Below are positions 34,107-44,144 of a DNA stretch of 64,000 bases, piece by piece. Both the position numbers and the translations under genes were made by a program. Position 1 is the stretch's first letter. Each line of letters opens with the position of its first letter. Origin of the DNA: Rhizobium croatiense (GTDB lineage Bacteria > Pseudomonadota > Alphaproteobacteria > Rhizobiales > Rhizobiaceae); the NCBI RefSeq assembly GCF_019793465.1, contig NZ_JAILYJ010000019.1, positions 55,241-119,240 on the forward strand. The letters run 5' to 3'. The notes under the pieces were generated by a model that ran no database searches, was not told the DNA's origin, and saw nothing but the letters and a program-made list of their open reading frames with translations.

Positions 34107-34982
34107 CTAGCTCAAGGCATGGCCAGCGAGGCCAAATACCGCCGGTTCATTCGCTTTTCGATTCAGGAACGGACGGCCTTTGGACATGGTCGTAACGGTC
34201 TCGGATATAGCCAGCCGGCTTTGTTGAAGAAAGTTGGCAAATGGGCCTTTCTCCCGCGTATCGACGCGGGCAAATTGACCAGCCAGATCTTCAAGATGCA
34301 CGGCCGCGAGATGCATCGCATCGTGATCATTGCTTGCCACGATAGGGCCGACCACGTGACCGCGTCCGAACTCGCGACACATGGAGTAGCCGACGATTCC
34401 GCCGCCGCGCCGAAGCACGCAAATTGCAGCACCTTCTGCAAGAAGGGCAAGCAAGCGCGCTCGGTTCGTCCCGAAGGCACATGTGTCCAGAGCGGTAATC
34501 TCCTCGATCTTATCGATCGACAGCGCACTCAACTCACCATTCAAAGCTGGTAGCGCGGGTAGCGCAGGAGGGACCTCCCCCTGATACTGGTAAACGGTCG
34601 CTTCCTTTGTGAAACCGAGCGCCAGATAGAGTTTATAAGCCGCATCGGTCGAGTTCAGAGCCAGATTGCGGTCGCCGCACTGCTCGAACACTTGTTGCAT
34701 CAACCAGCGGCCGTTTCCCTCTGACTGCGTGCGAGGCGATGTGATCACGAGGCCGATGGTGGCAAAATCGTCTCCATGAGGAAACCACATTGCACTTCCG
34801 AAGACGCGTCCAATGCCATCCACGGCGACGATGCCCCGGCCGGCGCGGCGCAGAAACTCCCAATCCTTGAGACGATGCGGCCAGCCCACGCCGGTCGACA
34901 AGGCATGAAGCAGGCTTACGTCAACGCTCTTGATATCCTGGGCGATTAGTTCGAACGACTTCAGGCGCACCGATTTTTGCAT
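34107..34982 (-). CDS. GNAT-family N-acetyltransferase, two-domain (paralogue, 291 aa)
   Basis: Related to the protein at 188-1036, with the same GVGWPHRLKDWE-type opening and a tandem arrangement. The acetyl-CoA loop reads RTQSEGNGRWL (about 84-94), less canonical than in the paralogue, and KLYLALGF is the late helix. The start is set at the ATG at 34982 (MQKSVRLKSF); 50 extra in-frame upstream residues have no counterpart. It lies divergent from a DAO oxidoreductase and an Lrp remnant, much as the first copy lies near Lrp copy A. Substrate unknown. Confidence 0.78.
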   Translation of the reverse strand: MQKSVRLKSFELIAQDIKSVDVSLLHALSTGVGWPHRLKDWEFLRRAGRGIVAVDGIGRVFGSAMWFPHGDDFATIGLVITSPRTQSEGNGRWLMQQVFEQCGDRNLALNSTDAAYKLYLALGFTKEATVYQYQGEVPPALPALPALNGELSALSIDKIEEITALDTCAFGTNRARLLALLAEGAAICVLRRGGGIVGYSMCREFGRGHVVGPIVASNDHDAMHLAAVHLEDLAGQFARVDTREKGPFANFLQQSRLAISETVTTMSKGRPFLNRKANEPAVFGLAGHALS

Positions 34983-35689
34983 TTTAGCTATCCGCTCCGT
35001 TCTCCGGATCGTCCACCGCGCTGGCAGTGTCTCTAACCCGGGCAATAGGTGCAATCTTGTTAGGATATTACAAGCAAAGAGCGGCAGGTTCGGCTTGCTT
35101 TTAGGCATAATCCGCAATCTTTTACCTAACAAAGCCGCGATTCGGCAGGAATCGCACTTAGCTCCGCTTAGAGTGTGTCATCCAAGCCGACTCTAAGGTC
35201 GACTGTTCGGGCATGAACGCTAAAGATGTTCTCGTCTATTGATCGCATTTCTTCCGTTGGGACTACCTTCTGCGGAGCGATCGCGGGTTGGGGTTGGTAA
35301 TTGCCGCCGAATGGCGGAGCCAACGTGACACTCTTCTCCCGGGTCGGAAGGGGCTGCTTCAATCTGTGCGTCGATTGGGCCGACTTACTTCCCTGTCATG
35401 TCGTGCCGGCCGGCGAGGCAGAGTGGAACTCGGATCCTTCATCAAAACGGTGCGCAAGATCTATGTGTGTTTATGACTGAACGACCATCGCGGTGGGCGC
35501 GCCGGAATGCGGTGAGCACATTCAAATCTGCGGCACCTGGGGCGCGTGCCACGCAAACAAAATATCGTGTGGTTCACACCTCACAAGACAGTGAAATATT
35601 GCGGGACGCGGCCGATCGCCCCGCACTATTGAGCGCAACCAGGTCTATACTTGAAGCATTCGATCAGACGAGCATAAGGGCTTGGCGCG
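34983..35689. other. Divergent intergenic region, no gene supported
   Basis: This 707-bp gap lies between the divergent GNAT and DAO genes. The 64-codon minus-strand frame at 35168-35362 and the plus-strand frame at 35398-35715 show no known domain. The region may hold remnants of lost genes, but none could be named. It must contain the promoters of both flanking genes. Confidence 0.4.
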
Positions 35690-36967
35690 ATGAGATTTGC
35701 TTCGTACTGGCATGAAACTTCCATCCCATTTGCTATGGGCACCGCCGGCCCGGTCTCGGGAGATTTCGAGGTGGCCGTGATCGGTGCGGGCTTCACGGGC
35801 CTGAGCGCTGCGCGCAAACTGGCGCAATCCGGGGTGAAGGTCGCTCTGCTGGAAGCGGAGCACGTCGGGTATGGTGCGTCCGGTCGCAACGGAGGGCACC
35901 TCAATAGCGGTCATTTCGCAAGTTTCGGCGCCGCAAAACAACATCTCGGGGAAGACCGGGCACGCCGCTTGTGGCGAGCTTATGATGACTCGATCGATTT
36001 GATTGAACGGATCATCGAGGATGAAAAGATCGCGTGCGACTTCCGGCGGGGCGGCAAAATCAAACTGGCCTCGAAGCCGTCCCACGTGGCCAAGCTCCAA
36101 ACGATGTGCGCAGAAATCCGGCGGGAGGTTGACCCGTCAGCCGAATGGCTGACGCGTGAGGACCTACGAAAGGAGGTGATTTCGGATGCCTTCCATGGCG
36201 GAATTCTCTCTCCGAAATCCGCGATGATGCACATGGGACGCTACGCCAATGGCTTGGCCCAGGCGGCCCACCGCCATGGCGCGGCGATCTGGGAACGTAG
36301 CCCCGTCACCGCGCGCGAACGCATGCGGAATGGCTGGCGCCTCAACACGCCGACAGGCACACTAACCGCGCGCCAGGTCATTCTGGCAACAGACGCCTAT
36401 ACCCCAAGCACCTTCAACTATTTCCGCCGAAGGCTCATGCCGATCGCTTCCTTCATCATTGTGACACGTCCGCTCACCTCGCAGGAGATTGCCACGACGC
36501 TTCCGGGCAACCGTAACTTCACGAACTCCCTCAACATCGCCAATTATTTCCGCCTCACACCTGACAACCGCATGCTCTTCGGCGGCCGCGCCAGATTTTC
36601 GGCAGTATCGAACCAAAAAACCAACGTTAGCTCGGGTCAGCTTCTACGCCAGCAGATGGTTAGCGTCTTCCCGCAGCTCGCAAATGTCGAGATCGACTAT
36701 TGCTGGGGCGGCCTCGTTGGTTGCACGCAGGATCGTTATCCTCGGGCGGGCAGCGCCGACGGGGTGATTTACAGCATGGGTTATTCCGGCCACGGAGCCC
36801 AGTTATCGACTTTCATGGGCAACGCGCTTGCCGATATTGCCATGGGGCAGAAGGACGCCAACCCGCTTGACGGTTTTGCCTGGCCCGCGGTTCCGTTGCA
36901 TGCCGGGAATCCCTGGTTCCTGCCTATTGTGGGCACCTATTATCGAATGAAGGACTTGATGCCCTGA
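35690..36967 (+). CDS. DAO-type FAD oxidoreductase, gamma-glutamylputrescine-oxidase-like (425 aa)
   Basis: Flavoprotein with the N-terminal SYWHET segment and the FAD loop AVIGAGFTGLSAARKLA near 30-46, followed by GYGASGRNGGHLNSGH. This is the arrangement of PuuB/OrdL-type enzymes that oxidise N-substituted amines. The C-terminus has YSMGYSGHGAQLST and FAWPAVPLHAGNPWFLP. It belongs to a different DAO branch from 16865 and 30215. A dead copy lies at 16474-16828. The truncated Lrp follows convergently. Gamma-glutamylputrescine or a related amine is a reasonable substrate class, but this is inference. Confidence 0.85.
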   Translation: MRFASYWHETSIPFAMGTAGPVSGDFEVAVIGAGFTGLSAARKLAQSGVKVALLEAEHVGYGASGRNGGHLNSGHFASFGAAKQHLGEDRARRLWRAYDDSIDLIERIIEDEKIACDFRRGGKIKLASKPSHVAKLQTMCAEIRREVDPSAEWLTREDLRKEVISDAFHGGILSPKSAMMHMGRYANGLAQAAHRHGAAIWERSPVTARERMRNGWRLNTPTGTLTARQVILATDAYTPSTFNYFRRRLMPIASFIIVTRPLTSQEIATTLPGNRNFTNSLNIANYFRLTPDNRMLFGGRARFSAVSNQKTNVSSGQLLRQQMVSVFPQLANVEIDYCWGGLVGCTQDRYPRAGSADGVIYSMGYSGHGAQLSTFMGNALADIAMGQKDANPLDGFAWPAVPLHAGNPWFLPIVGTYYRMKDLMP

Positions 36968-37063
36968 TTTCCGCACGACGTATTAGCAACTGAAGAGGCC
37001 TCGGCTGGCAAACACAGCATGAGTGTCCGCGTGGCGTTGAAAGCGCGTGGCCAACCCACAGAG

Positions 37064-37400
37064 GAAACAGACGCGTTAACGGCATATGCGCTTTGACGAT
37101 GGGCGACTTCAGCACCACGAAACTGAAATATTTGTCGATGCCGATCTCCAGATCGGAGAGCCGCTCCATGATCGTCTGATACTCGCCGATATCGGATGTA
37201 ACGAATTTCAAGAGATAGTCATAGCCGCCGGAGACGAGATGGCATTCAATGACCTGGTCAACCTTTTCGACCGTCGCCAGAAAACGGGCGAAGTCGACCT
37301 GCCGGTGGTTCTTCAGGGTAATCTCGGTGAAAACCGTTAGCGTCTGGCCTAGCTTTGCGACATTGATTTGCGCGGAATGGCCTTCGATAAAACCTTCAAG
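37064..37400 (-). pseudogene. Lrp/AsnC regulator lacking its DNA-binding domain (copy C)
   Basis: Reading on the minus strand gives FIEGHSAQINVAKLG onward through HLVSGGYDYLLKFVTSD to KSPIVKAHMPLTRLF, closely matching the RAM domain of the Lrp copies at 1476 and 15944. The first 50 or so residues with the helix-turn-helix are missing. The break is at about 37390-37400, where the sequence passes into an unrelated terC-like fragment in the opposite orientation. The frame stays open on both sides, so a long artificial open frame exists, but its outer parts are not Lrp. Non-functional as a DNA-binding regulator. Confidence 0.85.
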
Positions 37401-37947
37401 AATGCTGAGCCCGACGTCTCCAAGAACGTGCTGGTGCGCTTCATCAGCAGCCGTTTCAACATCACTGACAGCCATCACGGCGAAAGGTTCTTCGTGAAGC
37501 AGGCACATCCGCGGACCGGCAGGACTGTCTGGTTCATCACGCCGCTTTTCATGGACCTGGTCCTGATCGAGGTCGCCGACGTCATCTTCGCTGTCGACTC
37601 GGTCCCGCCGATCTTCGCGATCACGACGGATCCGTTCATCGTCTACACGGCGAACATCTTCGCGATCCTGGGCTTGCGCGCCCTCTACTTCGCGCTGGCG
37701 GCGATGATCCATCGCTTCAAATATCTCGAACCCGCGCTGGCGCTCGTGCTCGTCTTCATCGGTTCGAAGATCTTCATCGCCGACATGCTGGGCCTGGAGA
37801 AGCCCCCCGCCGCTCTGTCGCTCGGCGTCACCTTTCGCAATCATCGCTAGCGGCGTCGCCTGGAGCCTGCTGAAGACCCGCACCAATCCCAGCGCCCTCA
37901 ATACCCTGGGCGCGCCGCCGCCCGAAACAAACAGGAGGAATGTGAAG
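37392..37947 (+). pseudogene. TerC-family membrane protein fragment, truncated and frameshifted
   Basis: The frame gives NAEPDVSKNVLVRFISSRF, LIEVADVIFAVDSVP and IHRFKYLEPALALVLVFIG, the C-terminal two-thirds of a TerC/Alx-type integral membrane protein. The N-terminal third is absent where the Lrp remnant joins. Near 37833 one extra T shifts the frame: the native continuation TFAIIASGVAWSLLKTR is readable in the next frame, while the open frame ends early at 37850. It belongs to a decayed block that also holds the next three entries. Confidence 0.8.
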
Positions 37948-38252
37948 ATGTTCTCTGAAATCGTCGCCTCGATCTTCTCGATGTTGCTGATCGCGCCGTT
38001 GCAGGACGAAGTGGCGGCGCTTGTCGCCGCAGCGAAGGCGCCCACAGAAATCACCCGTGCCTCACTGTGTTGACAACTCAGGCGCCCCGCCTGCCCGAGC
38101 GCGCAACCAACGAATTGGGCTGGGCGGTCTCGACCGCCGTCGGCATTTCAATCGGCTGGAAGGATCCGATCGATCTCCTGGACAGGAGTGCGCCTGGATG
38201 TGCGCAGTTGATTGGCGTGTTGAAACAGACGCCGGGGGATGGTGAAGCATGA
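37948..38252 (+). pseudogene. Small exported/hypothetical protein, frameshifted
   Basis: After AGGAGG the ATG at 37948 opens MFSEIVASIFSMLLIAPLQ, a short hydrophobic-start protein. It stops at 38071-38073, but the next frame continues directly with LTTQAPRLPERATNELGWAV and ends at 38252, just ahead of the exoD-like start. The continuity across the break suggests one small gene with a one- or two-base change near 38065. Its function is not known. Confidence 0.55.
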
Positions 38253-38869
38253 CGAAGCGCAATGGAGAGTCTGAGCGTAGGGAAGGGGTCGCCTCGGGCC
38301 GCCTGCGCGAGCTTGCCGCTCAGGGCCGCGCTGACGGCGGTATCGAAGTCGGAAGGGCCATATCCGTCCTGGGACAGGCCGGCACTTCCCTGGTCGCCCT
38401 GCTTCTGACTTTGCCGACACTTATGCCAGTTCCTGGTCCGTTTGGGATGGTGTTTGGAACGCCGTTGGCCAATGGTCGCTCTCCAAATCGCGGTGGGACG
38501 CGAGACCGTCTGGCTCCCTTCTGCTCTTAAGCGGCGCATGCTTTCGACAGCGGTCGTGGATTCCGCGCTTCGCTATACGGGGCACCTCTCGTCGCCTGGG
38601 CGGAAAAGATGATGCGACGTGACCGGCTTGCGGTCCTCGCCGGCAAACCAGTGCGGATGCTGCTCGGCATTCCCATCTTTCTTCTCGCCATCGCAATCGC
38701 ACTGCCCATACCCTTCGGGAATTTTTTGCGGGCCTTCGCCCTGATCGTCATCGCAGTCGCACCGATGGAACGCGATGGACTGGTTGCTTTGATCGGAGCC
38801 GGACTTTCAGTCCTGGCCTTGGCGGCGACCACCGCTTTGGCACACGCCGTCGTCGCTGCATTTGGGTGA
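38249..38869 (+). pseudogene. exoD: ExoD-like membrane protein, multiply frameshifted
   Basis: ExoD family proteins are linked to exopolysaccharide production and are polytopic. Three frames must be joined: TSLVALLLTLPTLMPVPGPF, then (from about 38476) VALQIAVGRETVWLPSALKR, then (from about 38590) APLVAWAEKMMRRDRLAVL through KPVRMLLGIPIFLLAIAIAL to the end. At least two indels separate them. The frame order and length fit a complete family member that has died. Confidence 0.75.
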
Positions 38870-39026
38870 CCGTATGCAGGGCGCTGGCCATCGACGCCGA
38901 GGAGGAGCTTTCCGCGGGGTGACGGCAATGGAAGATAAAAATGACATTCGGGGGAGGATACGTTCCGCCCTTAGCTCGGAAGCCTGCCAGCGCGCCGCCG
39001 CGAGACGCAGTCGGCGCTTCATCAGT

Positions 39027-40666
39027 CTAGCTTATCCAAGCCGCCGCGAACAACCCCTGACGCAGGAAATCGCCGATGGCTTCGGAGGACATCGGGGCAC
39101 CCAAAAGATGCCCTTGTAGTCGATCGCATTTCTCTCTTCTAAGCCACGTCGCCTGACCGGCCGTTTCGACGCCTTCGGCCGTATTCCGCATACCCAGCCC
39201 ATGTGTAAGGCCGATGACGAAGCGCACGATGGTCTGGCTCTTCGGATTGGTCTGGACGTCCTTGATGAAGTGCCGGTCGATCTTGATCGTGTCGAACGGA
39301 AAGTTCTGTAGATAGCTCAACGATGAATAGCGGGTGCCAAAGTCGCCGAGTGTGATTCGGACGCCGAGGACCTCGAGAGTATGAAGTATGTCCAGATTGT
39401 TGGTGGTGCGCTCAAGCAGAACGCTTTCGGTTATCTCGATCTCCGATCTCTCTGCCGGAAACCCGACCTCGTCGAGGATTCCGGATACCCGATCGGTGAA
39501 GCCGCCGCGGAGGAATTCTGCCGGCGAGAGATTGACCGCCACGATGAAATGCGAAGGCCACGTCGACGCCTCGCGGCACGCCTGTTCAAGAACCCACGCT
39601 CCAATATCTCCCATGAGACCGTCGGCTTCGGCCATCGGATGAAAACACTCGGCGGAATCACTCCGGCATAAGGATGACGCCAACGCAGCAGCGCATCGAA
39701 GCCGACGATTCCCTCCGACACCTCCACCAACGGCTGATATTCGATGAAGAACTGCCGCTCCTTGAGGGCCACACGCAAACTGCGCCTCAGCGTCTCACGC
39801 TGCTCCAGCATGATCATCATCGAGAGGTTGAACGTTCTCGCCCGGCCGCGTCCATCGTTCTTGGCAGCATAGAGCGCGATGTCGGCTGCCTTCATCAACT
39901 GTTCGCCGTCATTGCCATCGGTCGGCGCAATGGCAATTCCCACGCTTGCGCCGACAAATACATCGATCCCGTCGATGGTGAATGGCTCTTTGAACGCGCG
40001 GACCAGGGATCCAGCCAGGTCTTCGGCCTCCGCAGGCTGATCCCGGCCCCGCTGAATGACGGCGAATTCGTCGCCCGCAAGTCTGTAGGCGGTTTCACCC
40101 GTCGCGAAGTATCTCTTGGATCCGTTCCGCCGTCATTTTGAGCACCACGTCGCCGGCGCCGTGCCCAAGCGTGTCGTTGACTGGTTTGAAGTCATCCAGA
40201 TCTAGCAGCATCAGCGCGAGCTTGTGACCCTTAGGCACGGGAAAGCTTGTCTCGAGATCGCTGGTGAATTGGCGGCGGTTTGCCAGTCCCGTCAGAACGT
40301 CATGTCTGGCCTGATGAAGAAGGAGCGCGCGATCGGCCCCTCCGGTCGACGCCTCAGAATTCGCGCTTGCCTCGACGACCCCAAGGCCCCGTTCAGTACC
40401 GAAACGAGAACACTGCGACTTTTGCCGGGCGAACCGCCGATCGCGATGTTGCGTGGCAGGCCACCGGCAAGCACGGCTTCGATCATCGACCTTTGGTCGG
40501 GATCAAGCAGCTCCGGATATAGATCCCAAAGGGTCGCCCCTGACGCCGCTGCAATTTTGTAGGCCTTCGTAACCGCGGGAGAGCATTTGGTGAGTTTCAG
40601 GCCCTCGCCAAAAAAAGACACGAGTTCATCAGGCCGACCGGACATGGGCGCTCCACGTTGGATCAT
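39027..40666 (-). pseudogene. PAS-GGDEF-EAL cyclic-di-GMP signalling protein, multiply frameshifted
   Basis: On the minus strand, from 40666, a PAS-like start (ELVSFFGEGLKLTKCSPAV) is followed in another frame by a GGDEF domain with the motif AGDEFAVIQRG around 40040-40070. Then come MGIAIAPTDGNDGEQLMKAA and, after a further shift near 39660, an EAL domain C-terminal half with FIVAVNLSPAEFLR, ERSEIEITESVLL and LGDFGTRYSSLSYL. No single frame covers the protein. GGDEF domains make and EAL domains degrade c-di-GMP; the gene is dead. Confidence 0.8.
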
Positions 40667-41324
40667 TCATTCCCGCCCCGTTTTGTCACGCACGAAAGCT
40701 ATCATGCCAGCGGAATTATTCAATCATGTCTAGCTGATTGGCAGATGTACAGCCAGAGAGCGCCGTCCGCCATCTGAGCAAGCAGATCCTCTCCGTCAGA
40801 TCCCAAACTCTCAAGACATGCCCTCGCTGCGCCGTCTTTGCCTCACAGCGCCGTCAATGTCCTCAGCTTGGCAGAGGGCCGGTTCGTTGAGAGTAATGAG
40901 TTTGCTCGACTTATAGCCTTCACGACGTTAGTGCGACGTCGCTGGCGGCGGTGTTGGCATTGGGGAGGGCTCTACGACTGCTCACGGACGTACTGCTGAT
41001 TCAGTCTGAGCCTCCAACCGATAGGGCCGCCTGGCGACCTCAATGGAAAAGAGCGCGGATCTGTCTTCGAACATTTCGATTGTCGTTGCTGCGGCAGTGG
41101 CTGGAGACTTTACCCGGCGAATTGACACTAAAGCTGGCCCGATGACCTTAGCCGGATAAGGTGGCACATGGAGGCCAGCGACGTCAGATCGAACGCCTGT
41201 TTTGCCGATCTCACGGTGATCGACTTTCGCAGATGTAGAATAACAACACTCGTCCACAAGACACATGCTCGGCGGCTCAGGGCCATAATCTGGCCCCTGA
41301 AGTAGCGGCATGCCTATTCCGGCA
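40667..41324. other. Intergenic, no gene supported
   Basis: These 658 bp lie between the signalling pseudogene and the class IV aminotransferase. Small frames at 40951-41311 have no recognisable domain. It marks the edge of the decayed block, but no repeat, inverted end or integrase trace was seen. Confidence 0.45.
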
Positions 41325-42140
41325 TCAAGGAGTCACGAGCGGCTCGGAGTGATAGGCGCGGTGAAGCACTTCCAGGAAGGACGGGGCCTCGGGCAATGAT
41401 ACCGAGCCGATCCGGTGAACAGGCACACCCGGTGTCCACGAGTTCATGACCGCCGCTCCGGCAAAGGTTGATAGTTCATCGCGCGTAACGTCTCGGATGC
41501 GCTGGGAGACACCGAGGCGATCCAGTTGCCGGCGAACAATACTCATTGTGGTGCCGAGGAGGACGTCTGCTGCGGGCCAGACCACCGCGGCGCCGTCCCA
41601 GAAGGCCAGATTCCAGATCGTCCCTTCGCTCAACTTCCCGGTTCGATCAACGAAGGCGGCATCATCGAAGCCCTGCCGGACCGCCTGCCGGAGGAAATAT
41701 GTCTTAGCCACCTCACCGACGTGCTTTACGGCTGGAATGGTGCGTTCGTACTCGACCGCGGCTAGAGCCAGCGGGCCTTTCGGGCCAGACGCAGCTGGCC
41801 CGGTGCGAACCAACACTTCGGGTTCGACATCAGATCCGGCCACCGTGAACTCTCCGGCCGGGGAGTACACCGTTGCCAGCAGCGAGAGGTCAGCCGGGCC
41901 GCCCTCCAGCGCCGCCCGCAGATAGGATCGGACCCGGTCGTCTGGCAGTGCCCAACCGAACAGTTCAACCGAGGCACCCCGAAGCCGCTCCAGATGAAGG
42001 TTCAAACCGCGAATTTTGCCCTCACGCACCTGCATCGCGGTGAAGTGGGCGTAGCCCGCGAAGGCGAGCGGAGCTAGGTCGTCTGCGGTCGCCATCCGCC
42101 CATTGCGCTGGACGACGAAAGAGGATGGGGAAGGTGACAT
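41325..42140 (-). CDS. Class IV PLP aminotransferase (IlvE/PabC fold, 271 aa)
   Basis: Fold-type IV PLP enzyme, the family of branched-chain and D-amino-acid aminotransferases and 4-amino-4-deoxychorismate lyase. The Schiff-base lysine is expected in PAVKHVGE, and GFDDAAFVDRTGKLSEG with TIWNLAFW is the central strand region, where TIWN stands in for the more common TSN. ADVLLGTTM starts the phosphate-binding C-terminal part. The length is close to the family norm of 270-300. It is divergent from the LysR gene at 42275, which probably controls it. Activity and substrate cannot be assigned. Confidence 0.82.
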   Translation of the reverse strand: MSPSPSSFVVQRNGRMATADDLAPLAFAGYAHFTAMQVREGKIRGLNLHLERLRGASVELFGWALPDDRVRSYLRAALEGGPADLSLLATVYSPAGEFTVAGSDVEPEVLVRTGPAASGPKGPLALAAVEYERTIPAVKHVGEVAKTYFLRQAVRQGFDDAAFVDRTGKLSEGTIWNLAFWDGAAVVWPAADVLLGTTMSIVRRQLDRLGVSQRIRDVTRDELSTFAGAAVMNSWTPGVPVHRIGSVSLPEAPSFLEVLHRAYHSEPLVTP

Positions 42141-42274
42141 TTATTCACTCCGGGATCGGTGCCGGGGCGGACCGCCCCGCGCACATGGTTGCCGATGCCC
42201 AGACTGTCTTTGATTGAATGAATTTAGAGAAACGAATAGTTTTCGATGAATCGTCAAACAGGACTTGAAGATCG

Positions 42275-43216
42275 ATGAGCCGCACGCTGCCCGGAACACG
42301 AGCCCTCAGGATCTTCGAGGCGGCAGGGCGACACCTGAACTTCACGCGTGCCGCCGCTGAGGTCGGACTGACGCCCGCAGCAGTCAGCCATCAGATCAAA
42401 GAAATCGAGGAGCAGCTCGGCCTTGTGCTGTTCATGCGCACTAGTCGTAGTATCCGGCTCACGCCGAGCGGCGCCTTGTTGCTCAAGGCTGCCGCGGACG
42501 CCCTGGATACGCTGCAGCGCGGCATCAGCCGCGCCCGCAGAATGGCACGGAACCCGGCGCGCCTACGTATCTCCACCAGCGCACGATTTGCCACGAATTG
42601 GCTCCTGCCCAGACTCCCGCGCTTCCGTGCCGAACACCCAGCTCTTGAACTGACCTTCGACATTACTGACGAGGTTCGAGACTTCGCCGTGAACGACATC
42701 GACCTCGCGATCCGGTTCGGCACCGGGAACTATGACCAGGCGCGATCGGACCGCTTGTTCGACACGATCATCGCACCGGTTTGTAGTCCGAAGCTAATCG
42801 AGAGCGGTTCCAAACTGGACGAGCCGCGGGATCTACTTAATCACACGCTCTTTCACGTAAACTGGAAGACCGATGGTATGGTTTGGCCCAATTGGCGGAT
42901 GTGGATGGCTGCGGCCGGTGTCACCGACTTCGACGATAGCCGATGTGTTGGTTTCACCGATTCGGGCCATGTGGTTCAAGCGGTCATCGATGGCGGCGGG
43001 ATCGGTCTGGCCGACCTCGACATGATCGCAAGTGACCTCGCCGATGGCAGGTTGGTAAAGGTATTCGACATCGCCATCAGCGTAGCACCGGAATATGCCT
43101 ATCATCTGGTTTACCCAGAGAGCAGCAGCGAGGATCCATGTATCCTAGCCTTTCGTGAGTGGATAAAGGCCGAGACGAAACGCCAGTCAGACAGAGATTT
43201 CGGCGAGGATTCATAA
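42275..43216 (+). CDS. LysR-family transcriptional regulator, GcvA-like (313 aa)
   Basis: The winged helix is residues 1-60 (LPGTRALRIFEAAGRHLNFT, then LTPAAVSHQIKEIEEQLG), and the effector-binding domain starts near residue 90 (RLRISTSARFATNWLLPRL). It is divergent from the class IV aminotransferase across 134 bp, so control of that gene is likely. The next gene on its right is convergent. Confidence 0.9.
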   Translation: MSRTLPGTRALRIFEAAGRHLNFTRAAAEVGLTPAAVSHQIKEIEEQLGLVLFMRTSRSIRLTPSGALLLKAAADALDTLQRGISRARRMARNPARLRISTSARFATNWLLPRLPRFRAEHPALELTFDITDEVRDFAVNDIDLAIRFGTGNYDQARSDRLFDTIIAPVCSPKLIESGSKLDEPRDLLNHTLFHVNWKTDGMVWPNWRMWMAAAGVTDFDDSRCVGFTDSGHVVQAVIDGGGIGLADLDMIASDLADGRLVKVFDIAISVAPEYAYHLVYPESSSEDPCILAFREWIKAETKRQSDRDFGEDS

Positions 43217-43404
43217 CGACAAATCCCCTCAAGTCGGGGCCTTGCTACCTATCTGCTGGTGCGTGCTGGCGGGCCTTTCCACTCTATGCTTGCGCTCCGT
43301 TCCCGGTCGTAAAGGGAACTTGTCTCCGCCTCCCAGCAGGCATCGCAGGTGACCTTTGTGGAAGTCTCCGTCGCCATTGCCTTCCGCTCGTCCATCTCCC
43401 TGGC

Positions 43405-44139
43405 CTAATCGGCGATCTTCTGCCAAACGGAGATATGTCGATCGCTGACGCTTGTGAACGGCTCCTTTTTCCAGCCGCCCCATCGATTTTTGAGCTTTAG
43501 GCCGGCCAGCCGCGCCATAAGATCTAGTTCAGCTGGCCATGCATAACGCAACGGGATCGAGAAGTGCCTGTAGTTCCCGTCCCGGATCCGGATGTGATGG
43601 GAGGTGAAATTCTGGCTTACCACGTCGTACTCGTCGAGCCCCCAATGCGTCTCGGTGCGGTCGAACGCCAGGATCGTCTCGCCGAGCGGAAGCCGCTGAA
43701 GCGGCGGGACGCCAACCTCGATTAGGAAGTGCCCGCCAGTTTCAAGGTGCGCGGCCGCGTTCAGAAAACAAGCGACCTGCGCTTCCTGCGACGTTAGGTT
43801 GTTGATCGTGTTGAAAGCCAGATAAACGAGGGGAAAGCGCCTGTCGACACGCGTTGTCGCGATGTCGCCGATCGCCACAGGAATTTCGGCGCCGCCCTCT
43901 TTGGCGCGAAGGCGAGACACCATCGCTCGTGAAAGCTCGATGCCTTCTACCTCTATCCCTTTCCGCGCGAGAGGCAGCGCCAAGCGCCCTGTACCGATCG
44001 CGAACTCCAGAACGCGCCCGCCGACTGCGAACTCGGCCAGGAGACTGACCGCCGGATCAACGACCTCCGGGGCCGAGATCCCGTCAGCGTCGTCGTAGCT
44101 AGCCGCGACTTCATCGTCAAAAAAACCATCGTCGTGCAT
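43405..44139 (-). CDS. SAM-dependent methyltransferase, class I (244 aa)
   Basis: Rossmann-type methyltransferase. Motif I is VLEFAIGTGRLALPLA, the acidic residue ending strand two lies in GIEVEGIELS, and LVYLAFNTINNL marks strand four. The C-terminus is rich in aromatic and basic residues. GAGGTAAAC precedes the ATG at 44139, five bases after the DUF1127 stop, so the two form an operon. The substrate is unknown; small metabolites are typical of this branch. Confidence 0.85.
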   Translation of the reverse strand: MHDDGFFDDEVAASYDDADGISAPEVVDPAVSLLAEFAVGGRVLEFAIGTGRLALPLARKGIEVEGIELSRAMVSRLRAKEGGAEIPVAIGDIATTRVDRRFPLVYLAFNTINNLTSQEAQVACFLNAAAHLETGGHFLIEVGVPPLQRLPLGETILAFDRTETHWGLDEYDVVSQNFTSHHIRIRDGNYRHFSIPLRYAWPAELDLMARLAGLKLKNRWGGWKKEPFTSVSDRHISVWQKIAD

Positions 44140-44144
44140 CTTGT

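Noticed and set aside
36924..38054. 376-codon minus-strand frame joining Lrp-like and other sequence
   Set aside because: Only the middle (37064-37400) is Lrp; the rest is antisense of terC-like and small-gene DNA, so it is an accidental fusion and not a novel regulator.
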